NCBI GenBank assembly: GCA_963760375.1
Contig: CAVXCS010000001.1
Span: forward strand, 62,001 to 126,000
DNA length: 64,000 nucleotides
Source: Pelagihabitans sp963760375
Lineage (GTDB): Bacteria > Bacteroidota > Bacteroidia > Flavobacteriales > Flavobacteriaceae
Direction of reading: 5' to 3'
Part shown: piece after piece, positions 17,541 to 27,900 of the stretch
Position numbering within the stretch: position 1 is the first letter of the stretch
Layout: the number at the start of each line of letters is the position of its first letter
Program-made: the position numbers and the translations under genes
Notes under the pieces: generated by a model
What the model was told of the DNA's origin: nothing
Database searches by the model: none
Seen by the model: the letters and a program-made list of their open reading frames with translations, nothing else

Positions 17541-18938
17541 CTACAGCGGCACCCAAAGTACCATGACGATCTGAATCACAAAATAACACAGGAAGGGTAT
17601 CACCAGGTAGCCCATCACGTCGCGGGCCTGTACATTGATGCCTTTGGCCATGACCGGCAAAAGGATCAAGAGATAAAAGGGCTGCAAAAGATTGGTAAGC
17701 CCTTCCCCATAGGCTATGGCCATCGATGCCCTTGCCATCATTTCAGTCAACTCGGCTGCGGGCAGACCGGTGCCTATTTGCTGCACCGCTTCGATAACGC
17801 TGGGGCCGATAACGGCGAATTCCCCGCCTCCCGAAGGAATGGCAAAGTTCACCACACCACCCAATATATAAGCATAGAACGGATAGCTGTCGGTCGTCGC
17901 CACCAAGGCGATCTGTTGTCCCAGGGCGGCACCTAGCCCGGTAAACGTCATGATGCCCATAATACCGGCATAAAATGGAAATTGAAACAAAATAGCTGAG
18001 ATATTGCTGCTGGCACGATGCATTGAGATGCCATAACGCATGGGCGTTTTGTGCAAAACAAGTCCGAACATGATAAATACAAAGATCATGATGTTCAGAT
18101 TCAGGTCGAGACCTTTTGTGCCAAAGTGAAATATGATATAGACCAGCCCCATTGCGGCAACCGTATATTGAAGCAACATGCTGTTGTTGAGCCGGTCAGA
18201 TAAGGTCTTATAGGGATGTTTCAATCTTTCGGCCGCTTCTTTGATGCCGACCGGCGCCTTCTTCGTTCCGGGGCCCATGAGATCGATAAGGTCGGTTCCA
18301 ACGTTGGTCTTGGGGGCAAGCCAATACATCAACAATGGACCAAAGAGCAACAGTACCCCCATCATACATATATTGAGCAGGGAACCCAAGGTCACGGAGG
18401 TCGGGATGGTGGCCGTCAAAAGTCCATTCTGGATCATGAAATTTTTATCGGTATTCAAGAGCAACGGAATGGAACTCGACATGCCGGTCACCCAGCTAAT
18501 ACTTGAAAAATAAGTGCATGCGATCAGATAATTATAGTTCACACCACGGATCCGCAATGCCAATTCACGGGCCAATACGCCGGCGATGACGACCCAGCCC
18601 CAACTCACCATAGACAACAGGAAGCCGACCAGGACCACAAAGGCGTACACTTGTTTTGGTCGTTTGATGTAGCGTGCCAGCCGATCGATCCCCTTTTCAA
18701 CCACATCTGAAAGGGCAATGCTGTAACCGGTCACGATCAAAAGCACCATTTGCATCCCGAATTCGAGCAGGGTCCAAAAACCATCGTACCAAGACCGGAT
18801 GATCTTTAAGGGTCCCACCTCCAACCAAAAAAAGGCGAGCAACCCGGTGAACAAGGTGAGCACCAATGCAAAAACAAAAGCATCGGGCATGTTCCTTTTA
18901 AAGAAATCGGTAAATTTTTCCCCTAATTGCGAAAGCAT
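17541..18938 (-). CDS. atoE: Short-chain fatty acid transporter (AtoE family)
   Basis: This 465-residue protein with about a dozen membrane segments matches the AtoE/TIGR00366 family, whose E. coli member is associated with short-chain fatty acid uptake. Recognisable segments are NMPDAFVFALVLTLFTGLLA near the N-terminus, FLLSMVSWGWVVIAGVLARE and, near the C-terminus, FAIPSGGGEFAVIGPSVIEA. It starts 24 bases after the pssA stop on the same strand and is probably co-transcribed with it, although the link in function is not obvious. The substrate is inferred from the family only. Confidence 0.85.
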   Translation of the reverse strand: MLSQLGEKFTDFFKRNMPDAFVFALVLTLFTGLLAFFWLEVGPLKIIRSWYDGFWTLLEFGMQMVLLIVTGYSIALSDVVEKGIDRLARYIKRPKQVYAFVVLVGFLLSMVSWGWVVIAGVLARELALRIRGVNYNYLIACTYFSSISWVTGMSSSIPLLLNTDKNFMIQNGLLTATIPTSVTLGSLLNICMMGVLLLFGPLLMYWLAPKTNVGTDLIDLMGPGTKKAPVGIKEAAERLKHPYKTLSDRLNNSMLLQYTVAAMGLVYIIFHFGTKGLDLNLNIMIFVFIMFGLVLHKTPMRYGISMHRASSNISAILFQFPFYAGIMGIMTFTGLGAALGQQIALVATTDSYPFYAYILGGVVNFAIPSGGGEFAVIGPSVIEAVQQIGTGLPAAELTEMMARASMAIAYGEGLTNLLQPFYLLILLPVMAKGINVQARDVMGYLVIPFLCYFVIQIVMVLWVPL

Positions 18939-18962
18939 TAAAAATATATAAGATTTTTTGGC

Positions 18963-19724
18963 TTACCGCTTTGGCTTACCGTTCAAACCGTCCAAAAAAG
19001 AACTTATCAAATAAAAGCCAATGATGGCCGGTACCGCCAAATAGCGCAAGGTGAGCAATAAGACCAAACTTACGATGATAAAAGTGTAGCGAAGCGCATT
19101 GTCCTTGAAACTCCAGTTCTTGAATTTGAGTGCAAAAAGCTTAATGTTGGAATTCAAGAGGAATGCACTCAACAAGGTCGTGCCTATCAAAAACCATTGG
19201 TTCAGGATAATACCGTTGAGAACCTCGTTCTGATGATGCATCAATATCAAAGGAAAAGATAAGATCAACAATGCATTCGCCGGAGTGGGCAACCCGGTAA
19301 AGGAACTGGCCTGATTTTCATCGATGTTGAATTTAGCCAGTCGATAGGCCGAGGCCAACGTGATCAAGAAGCCCATGAAGGGAAGTAATCTAATGCCATC
19401 GGCACTTCCGAAAACCGATGCTGCATTCGTTGCGGAAAAATCGAGGTTCCAACCACCGCTCATCGACATGCCCAAAAGCTGAAACATGACGATGCCCGGC
19501 ACCAAACCACTGGTAATCATGTCGGCCAAGGAATCGAGCTGCACGCCCAGATCGCTCTTTACCTTCAATAAGCGCGCCGCCAAGCCATCAAAAAAATCGA
19601 AGAATATGCCCAGAAAAACAAATATCGCTGCCAACTCCAACTGGTTCAGTACGGCGAAGACCGTAGCGATACAACCACACAAAATATTCAAGAGCGTAAT
19701 GAGGTTGGGTATATGGGCCTTCAT
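18963..19724 (-). CDS. pssA: CDP-diacylglycerol--serine O-phosphatidyltransferase
   Basis: This 253-residue membrane enzyme makes phosphatidylserine, the precursor of phosphatidylethanolamine. The CDP-alcohol phosphotransferase motif DGxxARx8GxxxDxxxD is complete: Asp46-Gly47, Ala50-Arg51, Gly60, Asp64 and Asp68. About eight hydrophobic segments follow. The ATG at 19724 is preferred over an in-frame start 17 codons upstream because the family normally begins with IPNLITLLNILCGC. It is upstream of atoE in an apparent two-gene operon. Confidence 0.92.
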   Translation of the reverse strand: MKAHIPNLITLLNILCGCIATVFAVLNQLELAAIFVFLGIFFDFFDGLAARLLKVKSDLGVQLDSLADMITSGLVPGIVMFQLLGMSMSGGWNLDFSATNAASVFGSADGIRLLPFMGFLITLASAYRLAKFNIDENQASSFTGLPTPANALLILSFPLILMHHQNEVLNGIILNQWFLIGTTLLSAFLLNSNIKLFALKFKNWSFKDNALRYTFIIVSLVLLLTLRYLAVPAIIGFYLISSFLDGLNGKPKR

Positions 19725-19823
19725 TTGGAGGTGGTTTGGGTAAAAATAATACAATTTTTGATCTAGAGGTTTCATCCACTATTTTATTCGGATATTTGCC
19801 AAACTTTTAAAACTGCCCACAGA

Positions 19824-21029
19824 ATGCGTTGTGCAAAATTTGTCGTGCTGCTCTTGTTTTTCCTCTGTGGAAGGGCGCTTTGCCAGCAGATTGAATTATC
19901 GCCCGCCGCCCAGGTAAGCATCCTTACCGTGGGTACGGCAGATGAACTGTATGCCAAATTCGGACATAGTGCGATTCGGGTACATGATCCGTCGTTGGGA
20001 TTGGATGTGGTATACAATTACGGACTTTTCGATTTTTCTGACCCTAACTTCTATACCAAATTCACCCGCGGAAAGCTCGATTATAGGTTGGGCCGACAGC
20101 AATTCGATGCGTTTCTGTACGGATACGAGCTCGAAAACCGTTGGGTGAAAGAACAGGTTCTTGACCTTTCATTAGCGGAGCGCGAATCGCTCCTGCAGTT
20201 TCTTGAGAATAACCATTTGCCGGAGAACCGATATTACAAATACGACTTTTTGTTCGACAATTGTTCCACCCGTGTGCCCGATGCCCTTAAAAAAGTGTTG
20301 GGGCCCAACTTGAAGTTCAATTATCAACATCTTTCAGACCATTATACCTTTCGGCAGCTTATCCACCAAAATCTGGAGCTGAATTCCTGGTCGAATTTCG
20401 GCATTGACCTCGCCCTTGGTGCGGTCATCGACAAAAAAGCCACCCCATGGCAACATTTGTTCCTCCCTATCTATGTCTTCAAACAATTGCCACACACTAC
20501 CATCGATGGCCATCCTTTGGTTTCCAGCGAGCGTAGCCTTTTCGAAGAACGCCCTGTGGAGCGCGCTTCGAATTTGTTGGCAACGCCCATATTCTGGCTT
20601 TCGTTGCTATTGCTTTTGGTCATCGTCATCACCTATCTCGATCACAAAAAGAACACCAGGGCCCGTTGGCTCGATTTTATGCTTTTTTTGGTGACCGGCG
20701 CCGCCGGACTCTTGATACTCTTTCTTTGGTGGGGCACCGACCATACCGCCACGGCCAATAATTTCAATGCCCTTTGGGCTTTTGCGCCCAACTTGTTGGT
20801 GGCATTTTTCCTCTTGCGTAAAAATCGCCTACCCACATGGTTCAAGTACTATCTGATCACGGTTTTGGGATTGTTGGTCCTAACCCTGATGCTTTGGGTC
20901 TTTGCCGTTCAATCGTTTTCGCCACTGATCGTTTTTGTCTTACTGACCCTCGCCCTTCGATATGGCTATTTGCTAAAAGGTGATATTTACGGGGACGCGA
21001 TCGCAAATCAGGAAAAAGAAGTTCCCTAG
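19824..21029 (+). CDS. DUF4105 (Lnb N-terminal-like) membrane protein
   Basis: This 401-residue protein has a signal peptide (residues 1-20, ending ALCQ) and a DUF4105/Lnb N-terminal periplasmic domain. This domain is marked by LYAKFGHSAIRVHDPSLGLD, VYNYGLFDFSDPNFYTKF and FLFDNCSTRVPDAL, the last containing a conserved Asn-Cys-Ser that resembles a papain-like cysteine site. About five membrane helices fill the C-terminal third (from about residue 260). The function is uncharacterised; a periplasmic amidase or protease activity is possible but unproven. It diverges from pssA and precedes uup by 40 bases. Confidence 0.85.
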   Translation: MRCAKFVVLLLFFLCGRALCQQIELSPAAQVSILTVGTADELYAKFGHSAIRVHDPSLGLDVVYNYGLFDFSDPNFYTKFTRGKLDYRLGRQQFDAFLYGYELENRWVKEQVLDLSLAERESLLQFLENNHLPENRYYKYDFLFDNCSTRVPDALKKVLGPNLKFNYQHLSDHYTFRQLIHQNLELNSWSNFGIDLALGAVIDKKATPWQHLFLPIYVFKQLPHTTIDGHPLVSSERSLFEERPVERASNLLATPIFWLSLLLLLVIVITYLDHKKNTRARWLDFMLFLVTGAAGLLILFLWWGTDHTATANNFNALWAFAPNLLVAFFLLRKNRLPTWFKYYLITVLGLLVLTLMLWVFAVQSFSPLIVFVLLTLALRYGYLLKGDIYGDAIANQEKEVP

Positions 21030-21069
21030 ACAGGCCCTTCCTACATTAATACTTTTTTAAAGAAAATAA

Positions 21070-22950
21070 ATGAACCTACTTACCGTAGAAAATATCTCAA
21101 AATCTTTTGGCGAACTGGTGCTGTTCGAAGGGCTTTCCTTTGGCATCAACAAAGATCAAAAAATAGCCCTAATCGCGAAAAACGGAACGGGAAAGACCTC
21201 CATTTTGAACATAATGGCGGGTCTTGATGCCCCGGATACCGGAAAAGTGAATTACCGTAAGGGCATTCGGGTATCATTTTTGGAACAAGAGCCCGATCTA
21301 GACCCGAAATTAACCGTCGAAGAAACGATATTTGCCTCCGACAATGAAGTGCTGCAGGTTATTTTGCGCTACGAACATGCCTTGGAGCATCCCGAAGATG
21401 AAGATGCCTACCAACATGCTTTCGAGGCCATGGAACGTTTCGATGCTTGGGATTTTGAGACCCAATACAAGCAGATCCTCTTCAAACTTAAATTGGAAGA
21501 CCTCCATCAGAGGGTTGAAGTGTTATCCGGCGGCCAAAAGAAACGTCTGGCCTTGGCCAATGCATTGATCAACCGGCCCGATCTTCTGATCCTCGATGAA
21601 CCGACCAACCATCTCGATCTGGAGATGATCGAATGGCTGGAACAATATTTTGCGAAGGAGAACATCACTTTGTTCATGGTCACCCACGACCGCTATTTTT
21701 TGGAACGGGTGTGCAATGAAATCATAGAATTGGATAATGGCACCCTATATCCCTACAAAGGCAATTACTCGTACTATCTTGAAAAAAAGGAAGCCCGCTT
21801 GGAACAGGAAGCCACCGAACAGCATAAATCGAAACAGCTCTTCAAAAAAGAATTGGACTGGATGCGAAGGCAGCCCAAGGCACGGACCACCAAGTCGAAA
21901 TCACGCATCGATGATTTTCAAGCCATTAAAGAAAAGGCCGGCCAGCGCAGAAAGGAGCATGAAGTTCAGCTCGAAATCAACATGGAGCGTGTTGGCAGCA
22001 AAATATTGGAACTGCATAAATTGGTCAAATCCTTTCCTGGGAAACCTATCTTGAACAAGTTCGACTATACCTTCAACAAAGGCGAACGTATTGGGGTTAT
22101 AGGAAAGAACGGCACGGGCAAAACCACCTTTTTAAACCTGATGACCGGTATCGACAAACCCGATGGCGGCAAGATAGTGGTTGGCGATACCACCAAGTTT
22201 GGCTACTATACCCAAAAAGGTATTGAGATTAAGCCAGGCCAGAAAGTCATCGACGTGATACGGGAGTTCGGCGATTATATACCCTTGATGAAAGGCCGGC
22301 AGATTTCGGCCTCACAATTATTGGAACGTTTCTTGTTCGACCGTAAAAAACAATACGATTACGTCGAGAAACTGAGTGGCGGGGAGCGAAAACGGCTCTA
22401 CCTGTGTACCGTGTTGATCCAAAATCCCAATTTTTTGATTTTGGACGAACCTACCAATGATCTTGATATCGTTACCCTGAACGTGTTGGAAAGTTTTCTG
22501 TTGGATTTTCCGGGTTGTCTGGTGGTGGTTTCCCACGACCGTTATTTCATGGATAAAATAGTGGATCACCTTTTCGTTTTTCGGGGGGAGGCCTTGATAG
22601 AGGATTTTCCTGGAAATTATTCCGATTTTCGCGCCTATGAAGACAGTGCTTTGATCGAAAGTCGGGCCGAAAAGGAAGCGATGAACGACAACGAAACGAC
22701 CAAAAACAGCTGGAGAACCGAAGACAGGGCGGTGAAGCTTTCTTACCACGAACAGAAAGAGCACAAACAGCTGGAGAAAGAGATCCAAAAACTCGAACGG
22801 CAAAAGGAACAGCTACAACAAAAATTCGCCCAAGGCAAGCTATCGGGGGAGGAAATCGATCAATTGTCGATCGCCTTGAAACAGCTGACCGACGCCTTGG
22901 AAGCCAAGACCGAACGTTGGTTCGAACTATCAACGCTATTGGAAGGTTGA
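21070..22950 (+). CDS. uup: ABC-F family ATPase (Uup-type)
   Basis: This 626-residue cytoplasmic protein has two ABC ATPase cassettes and no membrane segment, as in the ABC-F translation factors. The first Walker A is AKNGTGKT (about residues 36-43) with signature LSGGQKKRLALANALI; the second is GKNGTGKT (about 345) with signature LSGGERKRLYLC. The long basic linker (near 240-300) and the C-terminal coiled coil (about 540-626, glutamate/lysine/glutamine-rich) fit Uup, which acts on ribosomes and on DNA-transposition precision in E. coli. It is the first gene of a conserved flavobacterial block leading to secA. Confidence 0.9.
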   Translation: MNLLTVENISKSFGELVLFEGLSFGINKDQKIALIAKNGTGKTSILNIMAGLDAPDTGKVNYRKGIRVSFLEQEPDLDPKLTVEETIFASDNEVLQVILRYEHALEHPEDEDAYQHAFEAMERFDAWDFETQYKQILFKLKLEDLHQRVEVLSGGQKKRLALANALINRPDLLILDEPTNHLDLEMIEWLEQYFAKENITLFMVTHDRYFLERVCNEIIELDNGTLYPYKGNYSYYLEKKEARLEQEATEQHKSKQLFKKELDWMRRQPKARTTKSKSRIDDFQAIKEKAGQRRKEHEVQLEINMERVGSKILELHKLVKSFPGKPILNKFDYTFNKGERIGVIGKNGTGKTTFLNLMTGIDKPDGGKIVVGDTTKFGYYTQKGIEIKPGQKVIDVIREFGDYIPLMKGRQISASQLLERFLFDRKKQYDYVEKLSGGERKRLYLCTVLIQNPNFLILDEPTNDLDIVTLNVLESFLLDFPGCLVVVSHDRYFMDKIVDHLFVFRGEALIEDFPGNYSDFRAYEDSALIESRAEKEAMNDNETTKNSWRTEDRAVKLSYHEQKEHKQLEKEIQKLERQKEQLQQKFAQGKLSGEEIDQLSIALKQLTDALEAKTERWFELSTLLEG

Positions 22951-23023
22951 TCATGGACATCTCGTTACCCCTCTGTTCTGCAAATCAAATCATCCGACAC
23001 AGGGAGGTACGGAACCTAGCAAA

Positions 23024-23515
23024 ATGCAAAATTTGTTCAAATATCTGAAATTTCTTGCCGCATCGAGCAATCATCATGGCGTGCACTCCCCCTTTGTTTA
23101 CCGCTATGTTACCCAATGTCTCTATAAAAAGCCAAGGTTACATCGCAGCCACATGTGGGACGTACTTTTGAAGAGCATCGGTTATTTTTCGGCTACCCAT
23201 CTCTTGATCCTTGGGGAGCACAATGCGTTGGCAAGCCAGATCTGTTCCCAATTTCCGAACATCCATTTTGGAGATCCGCCCTTTGACCTCATTCTTGCCC
23301 AAAATGGAAAAATTGGAGACCTCTGGCCAATTCTCGAAGCTGGTGACAAGCTCCATAACGACACCTTAATTATGGTTGATGCCCCCTATAAAGATGAGGC
23401 CTGGGAACAACTGAAAGCACATCCCATGGTTAGGGTGACCATGGATCTCTTTTATTGCGGTGTCGTCTTCATACGGAAAGAGCAAGCCAAGGAACATTTT
23501 AAGATTCGGATATAA
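23024..23515 (+). CDS. Shortened, motif-poor methyltransferase-like protein
   Basis: The 163-residue protein has the N-terminus (NLFKYLKFLAASSNHHGVHS) and C-terminus (KAHPMVRVTMDLFYCGVVF, then RKEQAKEHFKIRI) that I recognise from flavobacterial class I SAM-dependent methyltransferases of about 220-240 residues. The middle is much shorter. The SAM-binding glycine loop, normally LEIGTSLG-like, reads LLILGEHNALAS here and lacks the glycine pattern. Catalysis is therefore doubtful and it may be a decayed or repurposed homologue. It keeps the syntenic place between uup and the cobalamin adenosyltransferase. No frameshift is evident. Confidence 0.7.
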   Translation: MQNLFKYLKFLAASSNHHGVHSPFVYRYVTQCLYKKPRLHRSHMWDVLLKSIGYFSATHLLILGEHNALASQICSQFPNIHFGDPPFDLILAQNGKIGDLWPILEAGDKLHNDTLIMVDAPYKDEAWEQLKAHPMVRVTMDLFYCGVVFIRKEQAKEHFKIRI

Positions 23516-23547
23516 ACCCCTATTTTTAAGCAACAATTCAGCATGGC

Positions 23548-23688
23548 ATGGATAATACCATCTACATCGTCTTAGGAGGGGTCTTTTTGATATACCTTTT
23601 TCTCACTATGACCAATAGGAGCAAATCGAAAAAAAGAAGTTCGAAAAGATTCATGGGGGACTATAAACGAAAGAATGAAAAGAAATAA
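23548..23688 (+). CDS. Small single-pass membrane protein, 46 residues
   Basis: The frame encodes a 46-residue protein with one membrane segment, from YIVLGGVFLIYLFLTM, followed by a strongly basic tail rich in lysine, arginine and serine (KSKKRSSKRFMGDYKRKNEK). The second ATG at 23548 is used; the first at 23543 is out of frame. A basic tail after a short helix suggests an inner-membrane protein with a cytoplasmic C-terminus. It fills the gap between the methyltransferase-like gene and the adenosyltransferase, where I recall small proteins of this type in related genomes. No function is known. Confidence 0.6.
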   Translation: MDNTIYIVLGGVFLIYLFLTMTNRSKSKKRSSKRFMGDYKRKNEKK

Positions 23689-23771
23689 GAAGAAAGGATG
23701 TCTCATGAATATCAATTTAAATCGTTCTTGAGGCGAACTTCGACAATCCCTTAAATCCCATAGGCAATTTC

Positions 23772-24350
23772 ATGAAAATTTACACCAAAACAGGCGACAA
23801 AGGCATTACCTCCCTTTTTGGAGGAACGAGGGTCCCCAAGCACCACATCAGGATCAACAGTTACGGTACTGTCGACGAACTTAACTCTTGGCTGGGATTG
23901 ATTAGAGACCAACCCATCGATGGGCACAGCAAGGCCATCCTGCAATCGATTCAGGAAAAACTATTCACCGTGGGCGCCATCTTGGCCACAGAACCCGAAA
24001 AGGCCCTGCTGAAAAACGGCAAGCAACGACTCAATATTCCGTTGATCATTGATGCCGATGTGGAACTTTTGGAAGCAGAAATGGATGCGATGGATCAAAA
24101 CCTTCCGCCAATGACCCATTTTATCTTGCCAGGGGGGCATCCAACGGTGTCATACTGTCATATTGCCCGCACGGTATGTCGAAGGGCCGAGCGCATGGCC
24201 ACCCTACTTCATGAGCATGAATCTTTCGACGACAAGGTTTTGTGCTATTTGAACCGTCTTTCCGATTATCTCTTTGTGCTGGCCCGTAAGCTATCCAACG
24301 ACCTGCAAGTCGAGGAAATCAAATGGATTCCGAAGAATAAAGGCGAATAA
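23772..24350 (+). CDS. Cob(I)alamin adenosyltransferase (PduO type)
   Basis: This 192-residue enzyme transfers adenosine from ATP to cob(I)alamin to make adenosylcobalamin. The PduO/EutT-type signature TKTGDKGITSLFGGTRVPKH opens the protein, and the ATP- and cobalamin-binding helix motif RTVCRRAERMATLL is near residue 137-150, with LCYLNRLSDYLFVLAR after it. Length is normal. It is cytoplasmic. No cobalamin-dependent enzyme or synthesis gene is in the window, so scavenged corrinoids are presumed. The block context (uup to secA) is conserved synteny and not functional linkage. Confidence 0.93.
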   Translation: MKIYTKTGDKGITSLFGGTRVPKHHIRINSYGTVDELNSWLGLIRDQPIDGHSKAILQSIQEKLFTVGAILATEPEKALLKNGKQRLNIPLIIDADVELLEAEMDAMDQNLPPMTHFILPGGHPTVSYCHIARTVCRRAERMATLLHEHESFDDKVLCYLNRLSDYLFVLARKLSNDLQVEEIKWIPKNKGE

Positions 24351-24427
24351 ATTTGTTATTTATCCGTTAATACAATATACTGGCAAAATTATTGTTGATA
24401 AATAAATCAAAATAGTCAATAAAAACC

Positions 24428-24457
24428 TTGACTTTTTGCCATTAAAAATTAGTTTTG
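24428..24457 (+). promoter_or_regulatory. Promoter of the DUF2795 gene
   Basis: TTG (24428-24430), 19 bases, then TAGTTTTG (24450-24457) match the Bacteroidota consensus well. The region is strongly AT-rich, and the ATG follows 27 bases later. Confidence 0.65.
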
Positions 24458-24484
24458 CAAAAATTTTAAAACCAAAGCCCACAT

Positions 24485-24709
24485 ATGTACTGGACATTAG
24501 AATTGGCATCCTACTTGAGCGATGCCCCCTGGCCCGCGACCAAAGATGAATTGATTGATTACTCCATTAGAACAGGCGCGCCGTTGGAAGTTGTCGAAAA
24601 CCTTCAATCCATGGAAGAGGAAGGTGGTGAAATTTATGAGTCCATCGAAGAAATTTGGCCAGACTACCCTACTGAAGAAGATTACCTCTGGAACGAGGAC
24701 GAATATTAA
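24485..24709 (+). CDS. DUF2795 domain protein
   Basis: This 74-residue acidic protein (MYWTLELASYLSDAPWPATK, then DELIDYSIRTGAPLEVVENL) matches the DUF2795 family, whose members are small, helical and widespread in Bacteroidota. The C-terminal half is glutamate-rich. It has a strong promoter, a terminator immediately after it and no partner in its transcript, which suggests an abundant housekeeping protein. The molecular function is unknown. It always appears near secA in genomes I recall, but a link has not been shown. Confidence 0.9.
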   Translation: MYWTLELASYLSDAPWPATKDELIDYSIRTGAPLEVVENLQSMEEEGGEIYESIEEIWPDYPTEEDYLWNEDEY

Positions 24710-24731
24710 TAAGATTAACTTAATTGCAACA

Positions 24732-24759
24732 AAAAAGTCTCCATGGAGGCTTTTTTTTT
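24732..24759 (+). terminator. Terminator after the DUF2795 gene
   Basis: An inverted repeat (AAAAAGTCTC / GAGGCTTTTT, one wobble pair, 4-base loop) is followed by a run of nine T residues. It starts 22 bases after the stop. Confidence 0.85.
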
Positions 24760-24901
24760 ATGTAATTTTGACAGTTGAAATGGCAGTAATCCTAAGAATT
24801 GGAAACTGGAACGGCTTTTGCCTTATCTGACGCACAAGAAGCCTGTAACATTCACCTAGACCCGATTCGCAGCAAATTACATCTTAAACAGCAGCATCAT
24901 T

Positions 24902-27900
24902 ATGAGTATATTGAATAAAGTAATTAAGGCCTTCGTAGGGGACAAGTCCAAAAAAGACGTCAAGCAACTACAGCCCTTGGTCGACAAAATAAAATCGTTC
25001 GAAACACTGCTGGAGGAACTGGACAACGATGCCCTAAGGGAAAAAACCAATACCTTCAAGAGCCGATTGGAAGCGGATAGCAAATCGTTGAACGAGCAAA
25101 TCGAGGCACTGCAGGAACAGGTCAAAGTTTCAGATGATATCGATAAAAACGAGGATATCTATGCAGAGATCGATAAATTGAACGAGGAAGTTTATAAAAT
25201 TTCCGAGGCCACCTTAAACGATATCCTTCCGGAGGCCTTTGCCGTGGTCAAGGAAACTGCCAAACGTTTTGTGGCCAACGAAACGCTAACGGTAACCGCT
25301 TCGGAATATGACCGGAAACTCTCAGGCACCAAGGATTACGTGTCGCTCGACGGCGACAAGGCCATCTGGAAAAATTCATGGGACGCCGCTGGAAAGGAAG
25401 TCACCTGGGATATGGTACATTACGATGTACAATTGATCGGTGGTATAGCCCTGCACCAGGGCAAAATCGCAGAAATGCAGACCGGGGAAGGAAAGACCTT
25501 GGTCGCCACCCTGCCCATGTACCTCAACGCTTTGGCAGGAAAAGGTTGTCATCTGGTCACGGTGAACGATTATCTCGCCAAAAGGGACAGTGCCTGGATG
25601 GCGCCCCTTTTTGAATTCCATGGCCTCTCGGTAGACTGCATAGACCACCACAAACCAAACTCAGAAGGCCGAAGGGCCGCTTATATGGCCGATATCACTT
25701 ACGGCACCAACAACGAGTTCGGGTTCGATTATCTGAGGGACAATATGGCCCACACCCCCAAGGACCTGGTACAACGTCCACACCACTATGCCATCGTCGA
25801 TGAGGTGGATTCGGTGTTGGTAGACGATGCCCGTACCCCATTGATCATTTCCGGTCCGGTACCTGAAGGTGACCGTCACGAATTCAACGAATTGAAGCCC
25901 AAAATCGCCGATATTGTACAGAAACAACGCCAGCATCTGACAGGTGTTTTGGCGGAAGCCAAAAAACTCATTGCTGAGGGAGACTCCAAAGAAGGAGGGT
26001 TCCTCTTGTTGCGCGTGCATAGGGGACTTCCCAAAAATAAGGCCCTGATCAAATTTTTGAGCGAAGAGGGCGTTAAGCAATTGCTTCAAAAGACCGAGAA
26101 TTTCTACATGCAGGACAACAACAGGGAAATGCCGAAGGTAGATGAGGACCTGTTGTTCGTAATCGATGAAAAAAATAACCAGATCGAACTTACCGACAAG
26201 GGGGTCGATTATCTGTCAGGTGAAGGCGATAGGGATTTCTTCGTCATGCCCGATATAGGTGGCGAAATCGCCAAAATTGAAAACCAGGACCTCGATATAG
26301 AAAAGGAGGCCGAACTCAAGGAAGACCTCTTCAAGGAATTTGGGGTCAAGAGCGAGCGTATCCATACCATGAGCCAACTGTTAAAGGCCTTTACCCTGTT
26401 CGAGAAGGATGTGGAATATGTGGTAATGGAAAATAAAGTCTTGATCGTCGATGAGCAAACAGGTCGTATCATGGACGGTCGCCGATATTCGGATGGTTTG
26501 CACCAGGCCATAGAAGCCAAGGAAAATGTGAAGATCGAGGCCATGACCCAAACTTTTGCCACGGTAACCTTGCAAAATTATTTTAGGATGTACGGCAAAT
26601 TGGCGGGAATGACCGGTACCGCGGTGACCGAAGCCGGTGAATTCTGGGAAATCTATAAGTTGGACGTCGTTGAAATCCCTACCAACCGGCCCATTGCCAG
26701 GGACGACCGGAACGATTTGATCTACAAGACCAAACGTGAAAAATACAATGCGATCATCGATGAAGTGACCAAACTCTCCCAACAGGGGCGGCCGGTCTTG
26801 ATCGGTACCACATCGGTGGAGATTTCTGAACTGCTGTCGCGCATGTTGGCCATTCGAAAGATCGATCATAACGTATTGAACGCCAAACTCCACAAAAAAG
26901 AGGCCGATATCGTGGCCGAGGCAGGAAAATCAGGGGTGGTTACCATTGCCACCAACATGGCTGGCCGGGGTACGGACATCAAACTGGCCGAGGCAGTTAA
27001 AAAAGCGGGGGGCTTGGCCATTGTGGGCACCGAACGACACGATTCGAGAAGGGTCGACAGGCAGTTACGTGGCCGTTCCGGGCGACAGGGAGACCCCGGA
27101 TCATCACAGTTCTATGTGTCATTGGAAGACAACCTGATGCGTTTGTTCGGGTCTGATCGGGTAGCCAAAATGATGGACCGTATGGGATTGGAAGAAGGGG
27201 AAGTGATACAGCATTCCATGATGACCAAGTCAATCGAACGCGCACAGAAAAAAGTAGAGGAAAACAACTTTGGGGTACGCAAGCGCCTGTTGGAATATGA
27301 TGATGTGATGAACGCCCAACGCGAAGTGGTCTACAAAAGAAGACGCCATGCGCTTCAGGGCGATCGCTTGAAGGTAGATATCGCCAATATGGTTTACGAT
27401 ACCTGCGAAGTGATCGCGGAAACCAATAAGGCGGCCAACGATTTCAAAAATTTCGAATTTGAACTGATCAAATATTTCTCGAGCACCTCCCCCATTACGG
27501 AAAACGATTTTACGAAGTTGGGCGTGCTGGAAATAGCGAACATCGTTTACAAAGCGGTCTACCAACACTATCAGAAGAAGATGCAAAGGAACGCGCAAAC
27601 CGCCTTCCCGGTCATCAAAAAAGTTTATGAAGACAATGCCAATAAATTTGAGCGTATCGTAGTGCCGTTTACCGATGGCATCAAAACGCTCAATGTGGTC
27701 ACCAACTTAAAGGATGCCTATGAAACAGATGGCAAGCAATTGGTCACCGATTTCGAGAAAAACATCACCTTGGCCATAATCGACGATGCCTGGAAAACGC
27801 ATTTGAGAAAAATGGACGAATTGAAGCAATCGGTGCAATTGGCGGTTCATGAACAAAAAGACCCACTGTTGATCTACAAATTCGAAGCCTTTGAACTCTT

